From the NCBI GenBank assembly GCA_937889015.1, contig CALARR010000213.1, forward strand, positions 6,171-70,170: DNA of 64,000 nt, read 5' to 3'. This document shows positions 1 to 8,557 of this stretch, piece by piece. This DNA comes from an uncultured Planctomycetales bacterium (GTDB lineage Bacteria; Planctomycetota; Planctomycetia; Pirellulales; Thermoguttaceae). Made by a program: the position numbers and the translations under genes. The first letter of the stretch is position 1. Each line of letters opens with the position of its first letter. Under the pieces are notes generated by a model. It saw nothing but the letters and a program-made list of their open reading frames with translations, was not told the origin of the DNA and searched no databases.

Positions 1-69
1 AACCTGTCGGCGTTTCAGACCCGCTGGGCCGCCCGACGTGGCTGTGCTGGTTCTGGGATGGGTTCCTAG
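1..69 (+). repeat. Dispersed 77-bp repeat, copy 1 (cut by window edge)
   Basis: This is the left-truncated copy of a repeat also found at 12373-12449, 43511-43587 (reverse orientation) and 56414-56490. Shared landmarks are AACCTGTCGGC near the left end, GGGCCGCCCGACGTGGCTG in the middle and GGGATGGGTTC at the right. The missing left end probably lies outside the window. Confidence 0.75.
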
Positions 70-732
70 CCAATCCCCGAGGGCCAAGCAGCGAGGTCGC
101 GTAAGACAGCCACGAGATGGGCGCAACGCCAGGTGCGTAGGCCGTAGCACGTAGGCTGATCTCTTGACGCGGGGGTGTACGGATCACAATCGCCGCTGCC
201 GCTGCATCAAGCCGCGGCAACAGGTCTAAGAGGATGTTCCGCCAAGCCTCTTCGGGCCTTGTCTGCACACCGAGCAGACTGCCAATTTTCGCCAAACAGT
301 CCAAGTCCCTTTCGAAACGATCGCTGTCGGAGGCGTCGGCAGACATGTACATTGCACGCAAGCTGCGCAGGAAGTGCGATGAAAACAGGCAAATCGCTTG
401 TGTGGGACGTCCCACAGAACGCGTCTTTTCTCTTCATGCAAAGCTCGGGCCGAAACCTAACCCAACTTCGCCAGTTGCCAACGCAAGTCCTTGAACAGCA
501 GGGCGAGGCTCCTCAAAGCCTTCACTACACACTAGCCGGAGGAGGGGACAGCAGAAGACCGGGTCTCGTGCGTGTCAACAGGTTGACAGGATCCTCCCAG
601 GGTTGACCGACAAAGCGATGGCGAATCGCAGGGCCCCGGCGTACAGGCAGCGCCACCAGGGGAGTATGCACACCGACGCTTGGGCCGAAGCCTGAGGCCG
701 TTGGACGAACCCTGTCGCCAACCGCCAGGGGG
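70..732. other. Gene-free stretch
   Basis: No convincing gene is seen. Short open frames exist on both strands, but they overlap each other, have no ribosome-binding site and encode Arg/Ser/Cys-rich sequence of the kind that random GC-rich DNA gives. No RNA gene was recognised. Confidence 0.6.
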
Positions 733-1734
733 TCAGGCGCGGATCAGGGCCGAGCCCCAGACGAAGCCCGAACCGAAGGCCACCAGTACGGCCAGGCTGT
801 CCGGCCGGACGAGGCGCGCCTGACGCGCCTCGTGCAAGGCGATGGGCAGGGAGGCTGAGGCGATGTTGCCGTAGTCTTCGACGTTGGCGAACACCTTGGA
901 CATCGGAATTCCGACCTTCTGCACGATCGCTTCCAGCATGCGCAGGTTGGCCTGGTGCGGAACCAGGGCGTCGATCTGGTCGATCGTCAGACCGTTGGCG
1001 CGCAGGCATTCGCCGATGGCCTCGGACATCTTGCCCACGCCGTTCTGGAACACGGCCTTGCCGTCCATGCGGAAATGGACGCGGCCCGCGTCGATGTCTT
1101 CGTGCGTGAGATGCTCGGTGCGGTTTAGGCCGCTGCCGGGCGCGGCCGTGTACAAGGCCTCGGCGAACCGACCATCGGCGTGCAGCGAGGTGGAAAGGAT
1201 GCCCCGTTTGCCGTCGGGCGAGGGGCCGACCACCACGGCCCCGGCCCCATCACCCAGGAGGATGGCGATGTTGCGCCCGTCGTACGAGCCATCGATCCGC
1301 GAGGAGAGTTTTTCGCTGCAGGCCACCAGCACATGGCGGCACGTTCCGGCACGGATGAAGTTGTCGGCCAGCGACAGCCCGTAAAGGAGGCCCGCACACT
1401 GCTGCTTGATGTCGTAGACCGGAATACCGCTGAGGCCCAGCTTGGCTTGCAGGAAGCAGGCGCAGCCGGGGTCGGCGTGATCGGGGGTGATGGTGTTCAT
1501 AACCACCATGTCGATCTGGTCCATGCTCAGGCCCGCGTCGGCCACGGCATCGCGGCAGGCCAGGGCCGCCATGTCCGAGGCCGACTGGTCCGGTTCGGCG
1601 TGCCGTCGCCGCTGCACACCGGTGCGCTCGACGATGAACTCGTTGCTGGTCTCCATCATCTTCATCACGTCGAAGTTGGTGACCACGCGGGACGGGACGT
1701 AGCGGCCGGTGCCGAGGATGCAGGAAGCAGGCAT
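733..1734 (-). CDS. fabH: Beta-ketoacyl-ACP synthase III (FabH family)
   Basis: A 333-residue thiolase-fold condensing enzyme. FabH condenses an acyl-CoA primer with malonyl-ACP to start fatty acid synthesis in the cytosol. The triad is visible: Cys113 in Q-Q-C-A-G, His260 in P-H-Q-A-N and Asn290 in Y-G-N-I-A-S-A-S. The N-terminal I-L-G-T-G-R-Y-V-P and the Arg-Thr-Gly-V motif at about 37-40 are typical of the family. I chose the ATG at 1734, because the longer TTG start at 1803 adds 23 residues that the family lacks; neither start has a good Shine-Dalgarno sequence. It is not beside other fab genes, and a second FabH lies at 11243. A related role, such as making a ketoacyl secondary metabolite, cannot be excluded. 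Confidence 0.88.
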   Translation of the reverse strand: MPASCILGTGRYVPSRVVTNFDVMKMMETSNEFIVERTGVQRRRHAEPDQSASDMAALACRDAVADAGLSMDQIDMVVMNTITPDHADPGCACFLQAKLGLSGIPVYDIKQQCAGLLYGLSLADNFIRAGTCRHVLVACSEKLSSRIDGSYDGRNIAILLGDGAGAVVVGPSPDGKRGILSTSLHADGRFAEALYTAAPGSGLNRTEHLTHEDIDAGRVHFRMDGKAVFQNGVGKMSEAIGECLRANGLTIDQIDALVPHQANLRMLEAIVQKVGIPMSKVFANVEDYGNIASASLPIALHEARQARLVRPDSLAVLVAFGSGFVWGSALIRA

Positions 1735-2022
1735 AAGAGCAGCGCCGATGGGAGGTAAGTGGCTTGCGTGAAGATCGCCGGACACACGGCTTTCCTCGGG
1801 CAAGGGGGCTGAATCCTTGAGTTTACCCCCGGACGAACCCTATCGGCAAGCGCTGATCGGGCTACAAAAGGGGGGCGGGCCCCCGGTTGCGGACCGTCTT
1901 GCGCGGGGTTAGGCTACGGGAGCCGTCGGGCACGCGGCGGTGGGCCGCTCGGCATCGCCTCCGACGCCCTGTGCCAACCTCGCGACGGCCGTATCCGCCC
2001 GTGATCGAAGAGGAACCCTGTC

Positions 2023-2466
2023 ATGAAGATCCGCCAGCTTTCGCTCGTCATCGACAACAAGCCCGGGGCCCTGGTCGGTCCGTGCCGGCTGCTCGGTCAG
2101 GCGGGGGTCAACATGGTGACCCTGTCGCTGGCCGAATATGAGGATTATGGCATCCTGCGGTTGATCGTGGCCGAGTGGGCCAAGGCGCAGAAGCTGTTGG
2201 AAGCCAACGGCTACAAGGTGTCGGTCACGGACGTGGTGGCAGTCGAGGTCAGCGACCGGCCGGGCGGGTTGGTCGACCTGTTGACCCTCTTCGAGCAGGC
2301 TGGCGTCAATGTGGCCTACATGTACGCCTTCACCGAACGGCTGGGCGACCGCGCGTTGCTGGTCTTTGCCTTCGACGACCTGGATGCGGCCATTACCTGC
2401 ATGACGCGCGCCGGCATCAATCCCGTGGCATCAGTGAATCTCTACGACCGGCCGGTGGAAGAATAG
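2023..2466 (+). CDS. Tandem ACT-domain protein
   Basis: A 147-residue cytosolic protein made of two ACT domains, roughly residues 1-70 and 71-141. Each has the ACT loop pattern: N-K-P-G-A-L with A-G-V-N near the start, then D-R-P-G-G-L with A-G-V-N-V. ACT domains bind amino acids or similar small ligands, and no catalytic domain is attached. Stand-alone double-ACT proteins often sit beside acyl-CoA ligase genes, so a regulatory link to the acyl-CoA operon at 2522-8557 is possible but inferred. The start is supported by GAGGAA about 8 nt upstream of the ATG. It is divergent from the fabH at 733. Confidence 0.85.
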   Translation: MKIRQLSLVIDNKPGALVGPCRLLGQAGVNMVTLSLAEYEDYGILRLIVAEWAKAQKLLEANGYKVSVTDVVAVEVSDRPGGLVDLLTLFEQAGVNVAYMYAFTERLGDRALLVFAFDDLDAAITCMTRAGINPVASVNLYDRPVEE

Positions 2467-2521
2467 CGGCCTGCGGTCGAGCTTCACATTCGCTGACCGC
2501 GGACCGCCGACAGCGTCTTCC

Positions 2522-3409
2522 TCACACGTCGCAGATCTCCACCGCCTGCTTGAGCGACTCATAGCCGTCTCGCAACGGGCTGTATTCGTGGGCCACATAG
2601 CCGTCGTACTTGGTTTCGACGATAGCGCGCATGATCGCCGGATAGTACAGCTCCTGCGTGTCGTCAATTTCGTGCCGGCCGGGCACGCCGGCCGTGTGGA
2701 TGTGACCGAAGTACTCGATGAACTCGCGGATCGTGGCGATCACGTCCCCTTCCTGGACCTGCATGTGGTAGATGTCATAGAGCAGCTTGAACCGTGGGCT
2801 GCCAACGCGCTTGCAGAGTTCCACGCCCCAGGCCGTGCGATCGCACTGATAGTCCTTGTGATTCCGCTTGGAGTTGAGCAGCTCCATGCAGAGGGTCACC
2901 TTCTTCTGCTCGGCGAGACCCACGACCTGCTTCAAGGCGATGGCCGAGTTGACCAGCCCCGTCTCGTCGTCCAGGCCATCGCGATTGCCGGGGAAGCAGA
3001 TCACGTTGGGATAGCCGGCGGCAGCGGCCAACTCGATACCCTCGCGGATCTTGGTCAGGCACTCTTCGTGCTGCTCCTTGCGATTGAGCCCCTTGGTCAG
3101 GCTGTGGCTGCGGACCATGGTGCAGATCAGGCCGTGCTCCTTGAGCTTGGGCCAGTCGGCCGGATCGATGAAGTCCATGCCGAACAGGCCCAGGTCCACG
3201 CAGATCTTGCACTTATCCTCGATGGACTTCTTTTTGCCGAAGGCGCCGGGACAGGCGGCCTGGCGAATGCGGCCTTTGCGCGCGGCCTTGGGAGCCTGGG
3301 CCATGGCAACGTGGCCAGACAAGGCGCCGGCGGCCACGCCACCGGCAGCCAGGGCCTGAAGCAGTTGACGACGAGGAAGAACGCTTTCCTTAGGCGAATT
3401 ACGGGTCAT
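2522..3409 (-). CDS. Tat-exported hydroxypyruvate isomerase-like TIM-barrel protein
   Basis: A 295-residue protein of the sugar phosphate isomerase/epimerase (AP endonuclease 2-like TIM barrel) superfamily, nearest to hydroxypyruvate isomerase-like proteins. The N-terminus carries a twin-arginine leader (P-R-R-Q-L-L-Q, then an Ala/Gly-rich hydrophobic stretch ending A-M-A-Q-A), so it probably acts outside the cytosol. Likely metal ligands are Glu in C-M-E-L-L-N, Asp and His in L-L-Y-D-I-Y-H, His in G-H-I-H-T-A and Glu in V-A-H-E-Y. GGAGAG lies just upstream of the ATG. It is the last gene of the operon that begins at 8557, 26 nt behind the metallo-hydrolase. The substrate is unknown. Confidence 0.82.
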   Translation of the reverse strand: MTRNSPKESVLPRRQLLQALAAGGVAAGALSGHVAMAQAPKAARKGRIRQAACPGAFGKKKSIEDKCKICVDLGLFGMDFIDPADWPKLKEHGLICTMVRSHSLTKGLNRKEQHEECLTKIREGIELAAAAGYPNVICFPGNRDGLDDETGLVNSAIALKQVVGLAEQKKVTLCMELLNSKRNHKDYQCDRTAWGVELCKRVGSPRFKLLYDIYHMQVQEGDVIATIREFIEYFGHIHTAGVPGRHEIDDTQELYYPAIMRAIVETKYDGYVAHEYSPLRDGYESLKQAVEICDV

Positions 3410-3435
3410 GGCGGGCTCTCCGTGGTGAGTAGGGT

Positions 3436-4362
3436 TTACGCAGGGGCGATACCTTCGTGCTTCAGGGACTGCTTGATCATCAGCGCGCAGTTCTTCTGGA
3501 AGAAATCCACCGGCAGGACGGGCGTTTGGCGGTGGATCTCGGCGCCCAGCTCCTCGGCGATCTGCCGGGCCGGCTTGCCGGCCTTGGCCTCGTCGACGAT
3601 CCGCTGGTGATACTGGCGCGTAGACTCGAGCGCCCCGGCGAAATAGGCGTGCACCGCTTCGCGACCGCAGACCGCGCCGTTGTGGCTCAGGCATACGATC
3701 TCGGCGTCCAGGGCGGCCAGGCGCTCGATGGAGCGCACGTAGATCCCGTAGCCCGTGAAGTAGTTCGGCCACCAGGCATCGCCGGCGGGGAGCAGGTAAC
3801 CAGTGGCGTCGGAGATAATCAGCACGCCGGAAGCCGGTTCGTGCAGGCTGATGCTGCAATCGCTGTGGCCGGGCGTTTCCAGCACGGACCACGTGCGGTC
3901 GCCGACAGTCACGCAGTCGCCTTCGCGGAGCGTGCGGTCGATGGCGATGCGGTTCTCCTCCACCGGCGCAAGCACGGCGTCGGGCCCGATGGCGCCAGCT
4001 TTGCGCAACACATCGGTCAGGGCCGAGTCGACCTGGCGGAAGAAGGCCACGGCCTTTTCCACGCCGAGCGTGGTGGCGGCGGCGGCCGAGGCGGCCACCG
4101 ACAGTTCCGGAAACATGGCGCGCAGGCACGGAATGGCCATCACGTGGTCGGGATGGGCGTGGGTGATGATGGCCTGGCGCACGTCGGCCGGCCCGACACC
4201 GAGTTCCGCCAGTTGCGTCTGGAGCACGGGGCCCAGGGCGCTGATGCCGCCTTCGACGATGGCCGCCTCGCCCTGCGCGCGGATCAGATACAGCGGATAG
4301 GCCTTGGTGCCCAGCATCCACACTCCGCCGCCAAGTTCGGCGGGGGGCTCTTGGATCAGCAT
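3436..4362 (-). CDS. Metallo-beta-lactamase-fold hydrolase
   Basis: A 308-residue MBL-fold protein. The zinc-binding motif T-H-A-H-P-D-H is at 67-73. Further likely ligands are His in T-P-G-H-S-D and Asp in I-I-S-D-A-T-G, and a late His lies in C-L-S-H-N-G. The family hydrolyses thioesters, lactones, phosphodiesters and other substrates. Lying between an acyl-CoA dehydratase activase and a TIM-barrel protein, a thioester or glyoxalase-II-like substrate is a reasonable inference. The start is set by AAGGGAG about 7 nt upstream. Its first 7 nt overlap the end of the activase gene, which indicates translational coupling. It has no signal peptide. Confidence 0.85.
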   Translation of the reverse strand: MLIQEPPAELGGGVWMLGTKAYPLYLIRAQGEAAIVEGGISALGPVLQTQLAELGVGPADVRQAIITHAHPDHVMAIPCLRAMFPELSVAASAAAATTLGVEKAVAFFRQVDSALTDVLRKAGAIGPDAVLAPVEENRIAIDRTLREGDCVTVGDRTWSVLETPGHSDCSISLHEPASGVLIISDATGYLLPAGDAWWPNYFTGYGIYVRSIERLAALDAEIVCLSHNGAVCGREAVHAYFAGALESTRQYHQRIVDEAKAGKPARQIAEELGAEIHRQTPVLPVDFFQKNCALMIKQSLKHEGIAPA

Positions 4363-5156
4363 GAGGTTGCTCCCTTCTGCGTTTTTTCTGCCATTTCCGC
4401 GGCGAACAGCGCCGCGCCGAACGCGCCGACGAACTGGGGCTCCGGCGGCACCAGCACCTGGCGCCCGAAGGCATCCTCGACCAACCGCACCAGCGCCGGG
4501 TTGTGGGCCGCGACGCCGCCGGTCATGACCAGCGTGCCGGTGACGACGTCCATCTCCAACAGGCGTTTGACGACCGAACGGAAGGCGCCCTTGATGATGT
4601 CTTCAACCGCGATGCCCGCGCGAATCTTCTCCAGAATCTCGGTGGCGGCGAACACGGTGCAGAAGCTGCCCAGGGGGGCCTCCTTGGTCGAGCGTTCGGC
4701 CAGGCCGTTGAGTTCGGCCGGGGCCAGATCGAGCCGGTAGGCAATCTCTTCCAGGAATGCGCCGGTGCCAGCCGCGCACTTGCGATTCATCTTGAACCCG
4801 GTGCGTGCGCCGGACGCGTCGAGGTGGATGACCTTGCAGTCCTGGGCGCCGATGTCCAGCACGGTGATCGCCTGGGGGAAGAAGTGGTGGGCGCCCCGGC
4901 CGTGGCAGGCGATTTCGGTCATTTTGCCCGTGGCCCAGGGGACGTTGTCGCGGCCGTAACCCGTGGAAACCGCCCCGCAAATCTGCGACTGGTTCAGCCG
5001 TGCGGCGTGCAGGGCCTCGTCCAGGCAGCGCTGGGCGGTCTGGGCGTAGTCCACGCCCGAGCGCCGCGTGGCCTTGGCCAGCAACTGCCTTTGGCTGTCG
5101 ATGAGCACCAGTTTGGCGGCGGAAGCGCCGATGTCGATCCCGCAGAAATATGCCAC
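4356..5156 (-). CDS. 2-hydroxyacyl-CoA dehydratase activase (HgdC/BadF/YjiL-type ATPase)
   Basis: A 266-residue ATPase of the ASKHA fold. Members form a homodimer around one [4Fe-4S] cluster, and ATP binding or hydrolysis drives a low-potential electron into a partner Fe-S enzyme. The phosphate-1 loop G-I-D-I-G-A-S-A-A-K is at 6-15, the phosphate-2 loop D-I-G-A-Q-D at 101-106, and an adenosine-type G-G-V-A motif lies near the C-terminus. The two cluster cysteines fall at Cys127 (R-K-C-A-A-G-T-G) and Cys166 (S-F-C-T-V-F-A), the same numbers as in the Acidaminococcus HgdC enzyme. The gene lies 6 nt after the dehydratase-family gene. Its length is the usual one and all key residues are present. 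Confidence 0.93.
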   Translation of the reverse strand: MAYFCGIDIGASAAKLVLIDSQRQLLAKATRRSGVDYAQTAQRCLDEALHAARLNQSQICGAVSTGYGRDNVPWATGKMTEIACHGRGAHHFFPQAITVLDIGAQDCKVIHLDASGARTGFKMNRKCAAGTGAFLEEIAYRLDLAPAELNGLAERSTKEAPLGSFCTVFAATEILEKIRAGIAVEDIIKGAFRSVVKRLLEMDVVTGTLVMTGGVAAHNPALVRLVEDAFGRQVLVPPEPQFVGAFGAALFAAEMAEKTQKGATSC

Positions 5157-5162
5157 CAGAAA

Positions 5163-6395
5163 TCACCCTTGCAGCAGTTGTTCCACGAAGGCCTCGATGT
5201 TCGTCCGGGTCTGCTCTTCCGAGTACATGCGCAGGTCGTTCAGATCGCCATTGATGACCAGGTAGGGCAGGCCCAGCTTCTGCTGCAGGCGTTGCGGCAG
5301 GCCGTAGCGGTTGTTGGAGTTGTTGGGGCAGGTCTTGGCGTCGTGGTAGAGGATGCCATTGATCTTGTACAGCCGGGCCATGCGTTCGATGTAGGCCTCC
5401 TTCTCTTCTTCGCCGCGGCAGATGAAAATACTGCTGTAGGCCTGGGCCATGCTGCGGAACGGATCGGCCGGATCGAGGGCCTCGAAGATCCAGCTATTGC
5501 AGTAGGTCGAGGCCACCACGCAGGTGCGGAGTTCCATGAACAGGTTGCTCAAGGGGCTGAGCTTGCCCCAGACGGGCATGCCTTCCCAATAGATCCGCAA
5601 CCGTTCGCCTTCGACGGCCGCCACGCGATTGGCCACGCGCTCCTGGAGCTCGGCCACCAGCAGCTTGTAGTAGTCGACCGCCTCGGGCATGCCGCGCATC
5701 ACCACGGCCGGTCCCATCTGGATCGTGCCATCGAAGAAGGTGATCGGCGAGGGAACGGCGGCGGCCGCTTCCAGCACGGCCTTCCACAGCATGGTGGTCT
5801 GCCGCGACAGGTCGATGACTTCGCGCAGGCGGTCCGGGTCGAACTTGCAACCGGCCACCTTTTCCAGCGGCTCGACCAGGTCCTTGATCTGCCGCGACAC
5901 GAAGTCGATCAAGTCGCGATCGGGCGCGTCGGTGCCGCGCGGCGTGTGCACGCCCAGGCAAGGAATGTTCCACTCGCGCGCGTAGAACTGGAACCAGTCC
6001 TTCACGTCGCGGCACTGGTTGGTGTTGTAGACCAGCACGTCGGCCTTGGGCGGGCCGGAGAGCTTCATCTTCTGTAGCGGGCTGGCGCCCTTCAGATACG
6101 AGCCGATGTCGCTGGTGAGGTACGAGCAGATGTCGGGCGAGAAGCCGCGCGCGTTGGCCAGCGGAATCAGATCCGTGGCCATGCGCGAAGCGCCCAACAT
6201 GGCCCCGTGGTTCTCGGGAAAATAAACGTTGAAGCCCATCGCGCGCAACAGCTCGGCCGGCCCGACGCTGGTGCACCAGGCGGTCTTCTTGCCTTCGGCC
6301 GGGCCGCGCTCCAACTCGGCGAAATACTGGCCCATCACGTCGCGAAGCTTCTTGCTGGCGGCGAAATCTTTGCGTTCTACGTTAGCCGTCGACAT
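5163..6395 (-). CDS. 2-hydroxyacyl-CoA dehydratase / benzoyl-CoA reductase family Fe-S protein, single subunit
   Basis: A 410-residue protein of the HgdB/BcrC family (2-hydroxyacyl-CoA dehydratase D-component). It ends in the family signature G-D-L-N-D-L-R, then Thr-Arg and Glu. Conserved cysteines fit cluster ligands: Cys41 (A-W-C-T-S), Cys128 (N-T-N-Q-C) and Cys356 (A-K-T-C-P). Cys90 (D-I-C-S-Y-L) is another candidate, out of nine cysteines in all. Classical members are heterodimers of two related subunits, but only one is encoded here. That arrangement resembles E. coli YjiM-YjiL and the homodimeric double-cubane cluster proteins. The start is the ATG at 6395; an upstream extension in the same frame is non-conserved. 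The activase follows 6 nt downstream. Reaction and substrate are unknown. Confidence 0.88.
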   Translation of the reverse strand: MSTANVERKDFAASKKLRDVMGQYFAELERGPAEGKKTAWCTSVGPAELLRAMGFNVYFPENHGAMLGASRMATDLIPLANARGFSPDICSYLTSDIGSYLKGASPLQKMKLSGPPKADVLVYNTNQCRDVKDWFQFYAREWNIPCLGVHTPRGTDAPDRDLIDFVSRQIKDLVEPLEKVAGCKFDPDRLREVIDLSRQTTMLWKAVLEAAAAVPSPITFFDGTIQMGPAVVMRGMPEAVDYYKLLVAELQERVANRVAAVEGERLRIYWEGMPVWGKLSPLSNLFMELRTCVVASTYCNSWIFEALDPADPFRSMAQAYSSIFICRGEEEKEAYIERMARLYKINGILYHDAKTCPNNSNNRYGLPQRLQQKLGLPYLVINGDLNDLRMYSEEQTRTNIEAFVEQLLQG

Positions 6396-6457
6396 ACGCG
6401 GGTATCCTGGGGTTATCGGTGGTCGGTTGTCAGTTATTCGTAGCAGGCAGGCGATCG

Positions 6458-8557
6458 CTAGCCGTTGCTTGCGGTCCACTGCCCCGTGGCTGCAACCTGC
6501 TTGAGCAGCCGGCCGGGGGAGTAGCGCGGGCCGCACTGCTGCGACAAGCGTTGCAAGGCTGCGCACACCTGGTCTAGTCCCAAATCGCAGGCGTATTTCA
6601 CCACGCCGCCGCGGAAGTCGGGCAGCCCGGTCCCCAAGACCATGGCCACATCCACGTCGGCGCCGCGCGACACCACACCCTCCTCCAGCAGGCCAAAGGC
6701 TTCGACCACCATGCGCAGCAACAGCCGCGCGGTGATCGCTTCGCGGTCGGGCCGGTCGGCCGACGAGGGCCGCTGCTGCCGCGCCGCGGCAAGGATCGCC
6801 TCAGCCGCGGGGTCGGCGTGCGGCGTGTAATCGCCGGGCTCGTAGCGATAGACGCCCGAGCCCGTCTTCTGGCCGAGCCGACCATCCTCAACCAGCCGAT
6901 CGACGATCGACGACAACCGGCCGTGGTGCGCAAACGCCTGCGACAGGATGGTGTGGGTCTTTACCAGGATATCCAACCCCGACATATCGATCAACTGAAG
7001 GGGCCCCATGGGCAGACCGAATTCGACCATCGCCGCGTCGATTTCCGTCGGGTCGGCCCCCTCTTCCAGCAGCCAGAAGGCCTCGACAATGTAGGGAATG
7101 AAGACCCGGTTGACCACGAATCCCTCGCGGTTTTCGACCAGGACGGGGGTTTTGCCGATCGCCTTGGCCAGAGCCAGGGCGGTGGCCGTCACCTCGGGGG
7201 GTGTGCTTCGGCGACGGATCACCTCGACCAGCGGCATCTGCTGGGCCGGATGGAAGAAATGCAGCCCCACCAGACGTTGCGGATGACGCATGCCCTCGGC
7301 CAGCACGTCCAAGCTGATCGTTGACGTGTTGGTGGCGATGATCGTCTCGGCCGGGCAGATGGCCTCCAGCCGGGCGATGGCGGCGCGTTTGACCTCGATC
7401 TCCTCGAAGACGGCCTCCACCACCAGTTGCGTGCTGGCCAAGGCCTGCCAGTCGAGAGTCGTGGTCAGCCGGGCGATGGCCGCCTGGGCCTTGGCCGGCG
7501 CAAGCTTTCCCTGGGCCGCACGGCGATCCAGGGAGCCGACGACCCGCCGCCGCCCCGCGTCCAGGGCCGGCTGGTTTTGATCGCAGGCCGCGACCGTGAC
7601 GCCGGCCGTGACCAGCGCCTGGGCGATGCCGGCCCCCATGGTTCCCATCCCCAGCACGCCGGCCTGCGTGATACGGGCCGCTGGCACGGACTGCAACTCG
7701 GGAATGCGCGCCGTCTGCCGGCTGGCGCAGAAGAGGTAGATCTTGTTCTGTGCCGTGCGGCTGGCCATGCACTGCCGAAAGGCCTCCTGCTCGCCGCGCA
7801 GGCCGGCGGCAAACGATTCCAGCCCGGCCTGAACCACCGCCAGAATTTGCCGCGGGGCGACCAACTCGGGTCGGAGGCTCGCCAGGCGCTGCTCGGCTGC
7901 GGCCACGGCCGACTGGTTGGCGGCCGGATCGTCCAGCTTGTCACGGAGCTGGCTGGTGCGCCGGCCGCCGGCCCCGGCCTCCAGGCACTGGGCAACGCCC
8001 GAGGTGAGCAACTGCTCGGCCGGGCACACGGCGTCGATCAAGCCCAGGCCTAGGGCCCGTGGGGCGTCGATGGGCCGGCCGTCCAGGAGCATCTCCAGGG
8101 CCGGGCCGACGCCGATCAACCGCACCAGGCGTTGCGTGCCGCCGGCGCCCGGATTGATGCCCAAGTTGACCTCAGGCATACTGAAGCGACTGCCCTGCGC
8201 GGCCAGGCGCAGGTGGCAGGCCATGGCCAACTCCAGCGCCCCGCCCAGCACGTGGCCGGCCACCGCGGCCAGCACCGGCTTGGGTGAGTCTTCTACGGCC
8301 TGAAAGGCCTGCTGGAACACCTGCGACGTGCGGACCGCCTCGTCGCCGCTTTGGATCTCCTGGAAGATTGCCAGGTCGGCCCCGGCGCTGAAATGCTCGC
8401 TGCCGCCGGTAAGGACGATCGCCTGCACTTGTTCGTCGGCGTTGGCTCGGTCGAGCGCTGCGCGCAATTCGTCCAAGAGGGCGAAACTCAGGGCGTTGAC
8501 CGGCGGCGCATCGAGGGTCAGCAGGGCCAGGTTGTCGCGTGTTTCGTAATGGATCAT
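6458..8557 (-). CDS. Bifunctional enoyl-CoA hydratase / 3-hydroxyacyl-CoA dehydrogenase (FadJ-like)
   Basis: A 699-residue fusion, close in length to FadJ (714). Residues 1-190 form a crotonase domain with the oxyanion-hole G-G-A-L-E-L and catalytic-type Glu109 and Glu129 (M-P-E-V-N-L-G-I). Around 296-480 is an NAD-binding dehydrogenase domain with G-M-G-T-M-G-A-G at 303-310 and H-F-F-H-P-A. Two C-terminal dehydrogenase helical domains follow. It would hydrate a trans-2-enoyl-CoA and oxidise the 3-hydroxyacyl-CoA product. It is the first gene of the minus-strand operon; the dehydratase-family gene begins 62 nt after it. No thiolase gene is adjacent, which argues against a plain beta-oxidation operon. 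Confidence 0.93.
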   Translation of the reverse strand: MIHYETRDNLALLTLDAPPVNALSFALLDELRAALDRANADEQVQAIVLTGGSEHFSAGADLAIFQEIQSGDEAVRTSQVFQQAFQAVEDSPKPVLAAVAGHVLGGALELAMACHLRLAAQGSRFSMPEVNLGINPGAGGTQRLVRLIGVGPALEMLLDGRPIDAPRALGLGLIDAVCPAEQLLTSGVAQCLEAGAGGRRTSQLRDKLDDPAANQSAVAAAEQRLASLRPELVAPRQILAVVQAGLESFAAGLRGEQEAFRQCMASRTAQNKIYLFCASRQTARIPELQSVPAARITQAGVLGMGTMGAGIAQALVTAGVTVAACDQNQPALDAGRRRVVGSLDRRAAQGKLAPAKAQAAIARLTTTLDWQALASTQLVVEAVFEEIEVKRAAIARLEAICPAETIIATNTSTISLDVLAEGMRHPQRLVGLHFFHPAQQMPLVEVIRRRSTPPEVTATALALAKAIGKTPVLVENREGFVVNRVFIPYIVEAFWLLEEGADPTEIDAAMVEFGLPMGPLQLIDMSGLDILVKTHTILSQAFAHHGRLSSIVDRLVEDGRLGQKTGSGVYRYEPGDYTPHADPAAEAILAAARQQRPSSADRPDREAITARLLLRMVVEAFGLLEEGVVSRGADVDVAMVLGTGLPDFRGGVVKYACDLGLDQVCAALQRLSQQCGPRYSPGRLLKQVAATGQWTASNG

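Noticed and set aside
175..606. Open frame of 143 codons on the plus strand at the left end
   Set aside because: It overlaps other frames on both strands, has no ribosome-binding site, and its product is Arg/Ser/Cys-rich with no recognisable motif.
2522..4474. Single 650-codon minus-strand frame covering two genes
   Set aside because: It reads the TIM-barrel gene in frame but the metallo-hydrolase gene out of frame. The upstream part is Arg/Pro-rich, while the real hydrolase is in another frame with its own start and motifs.
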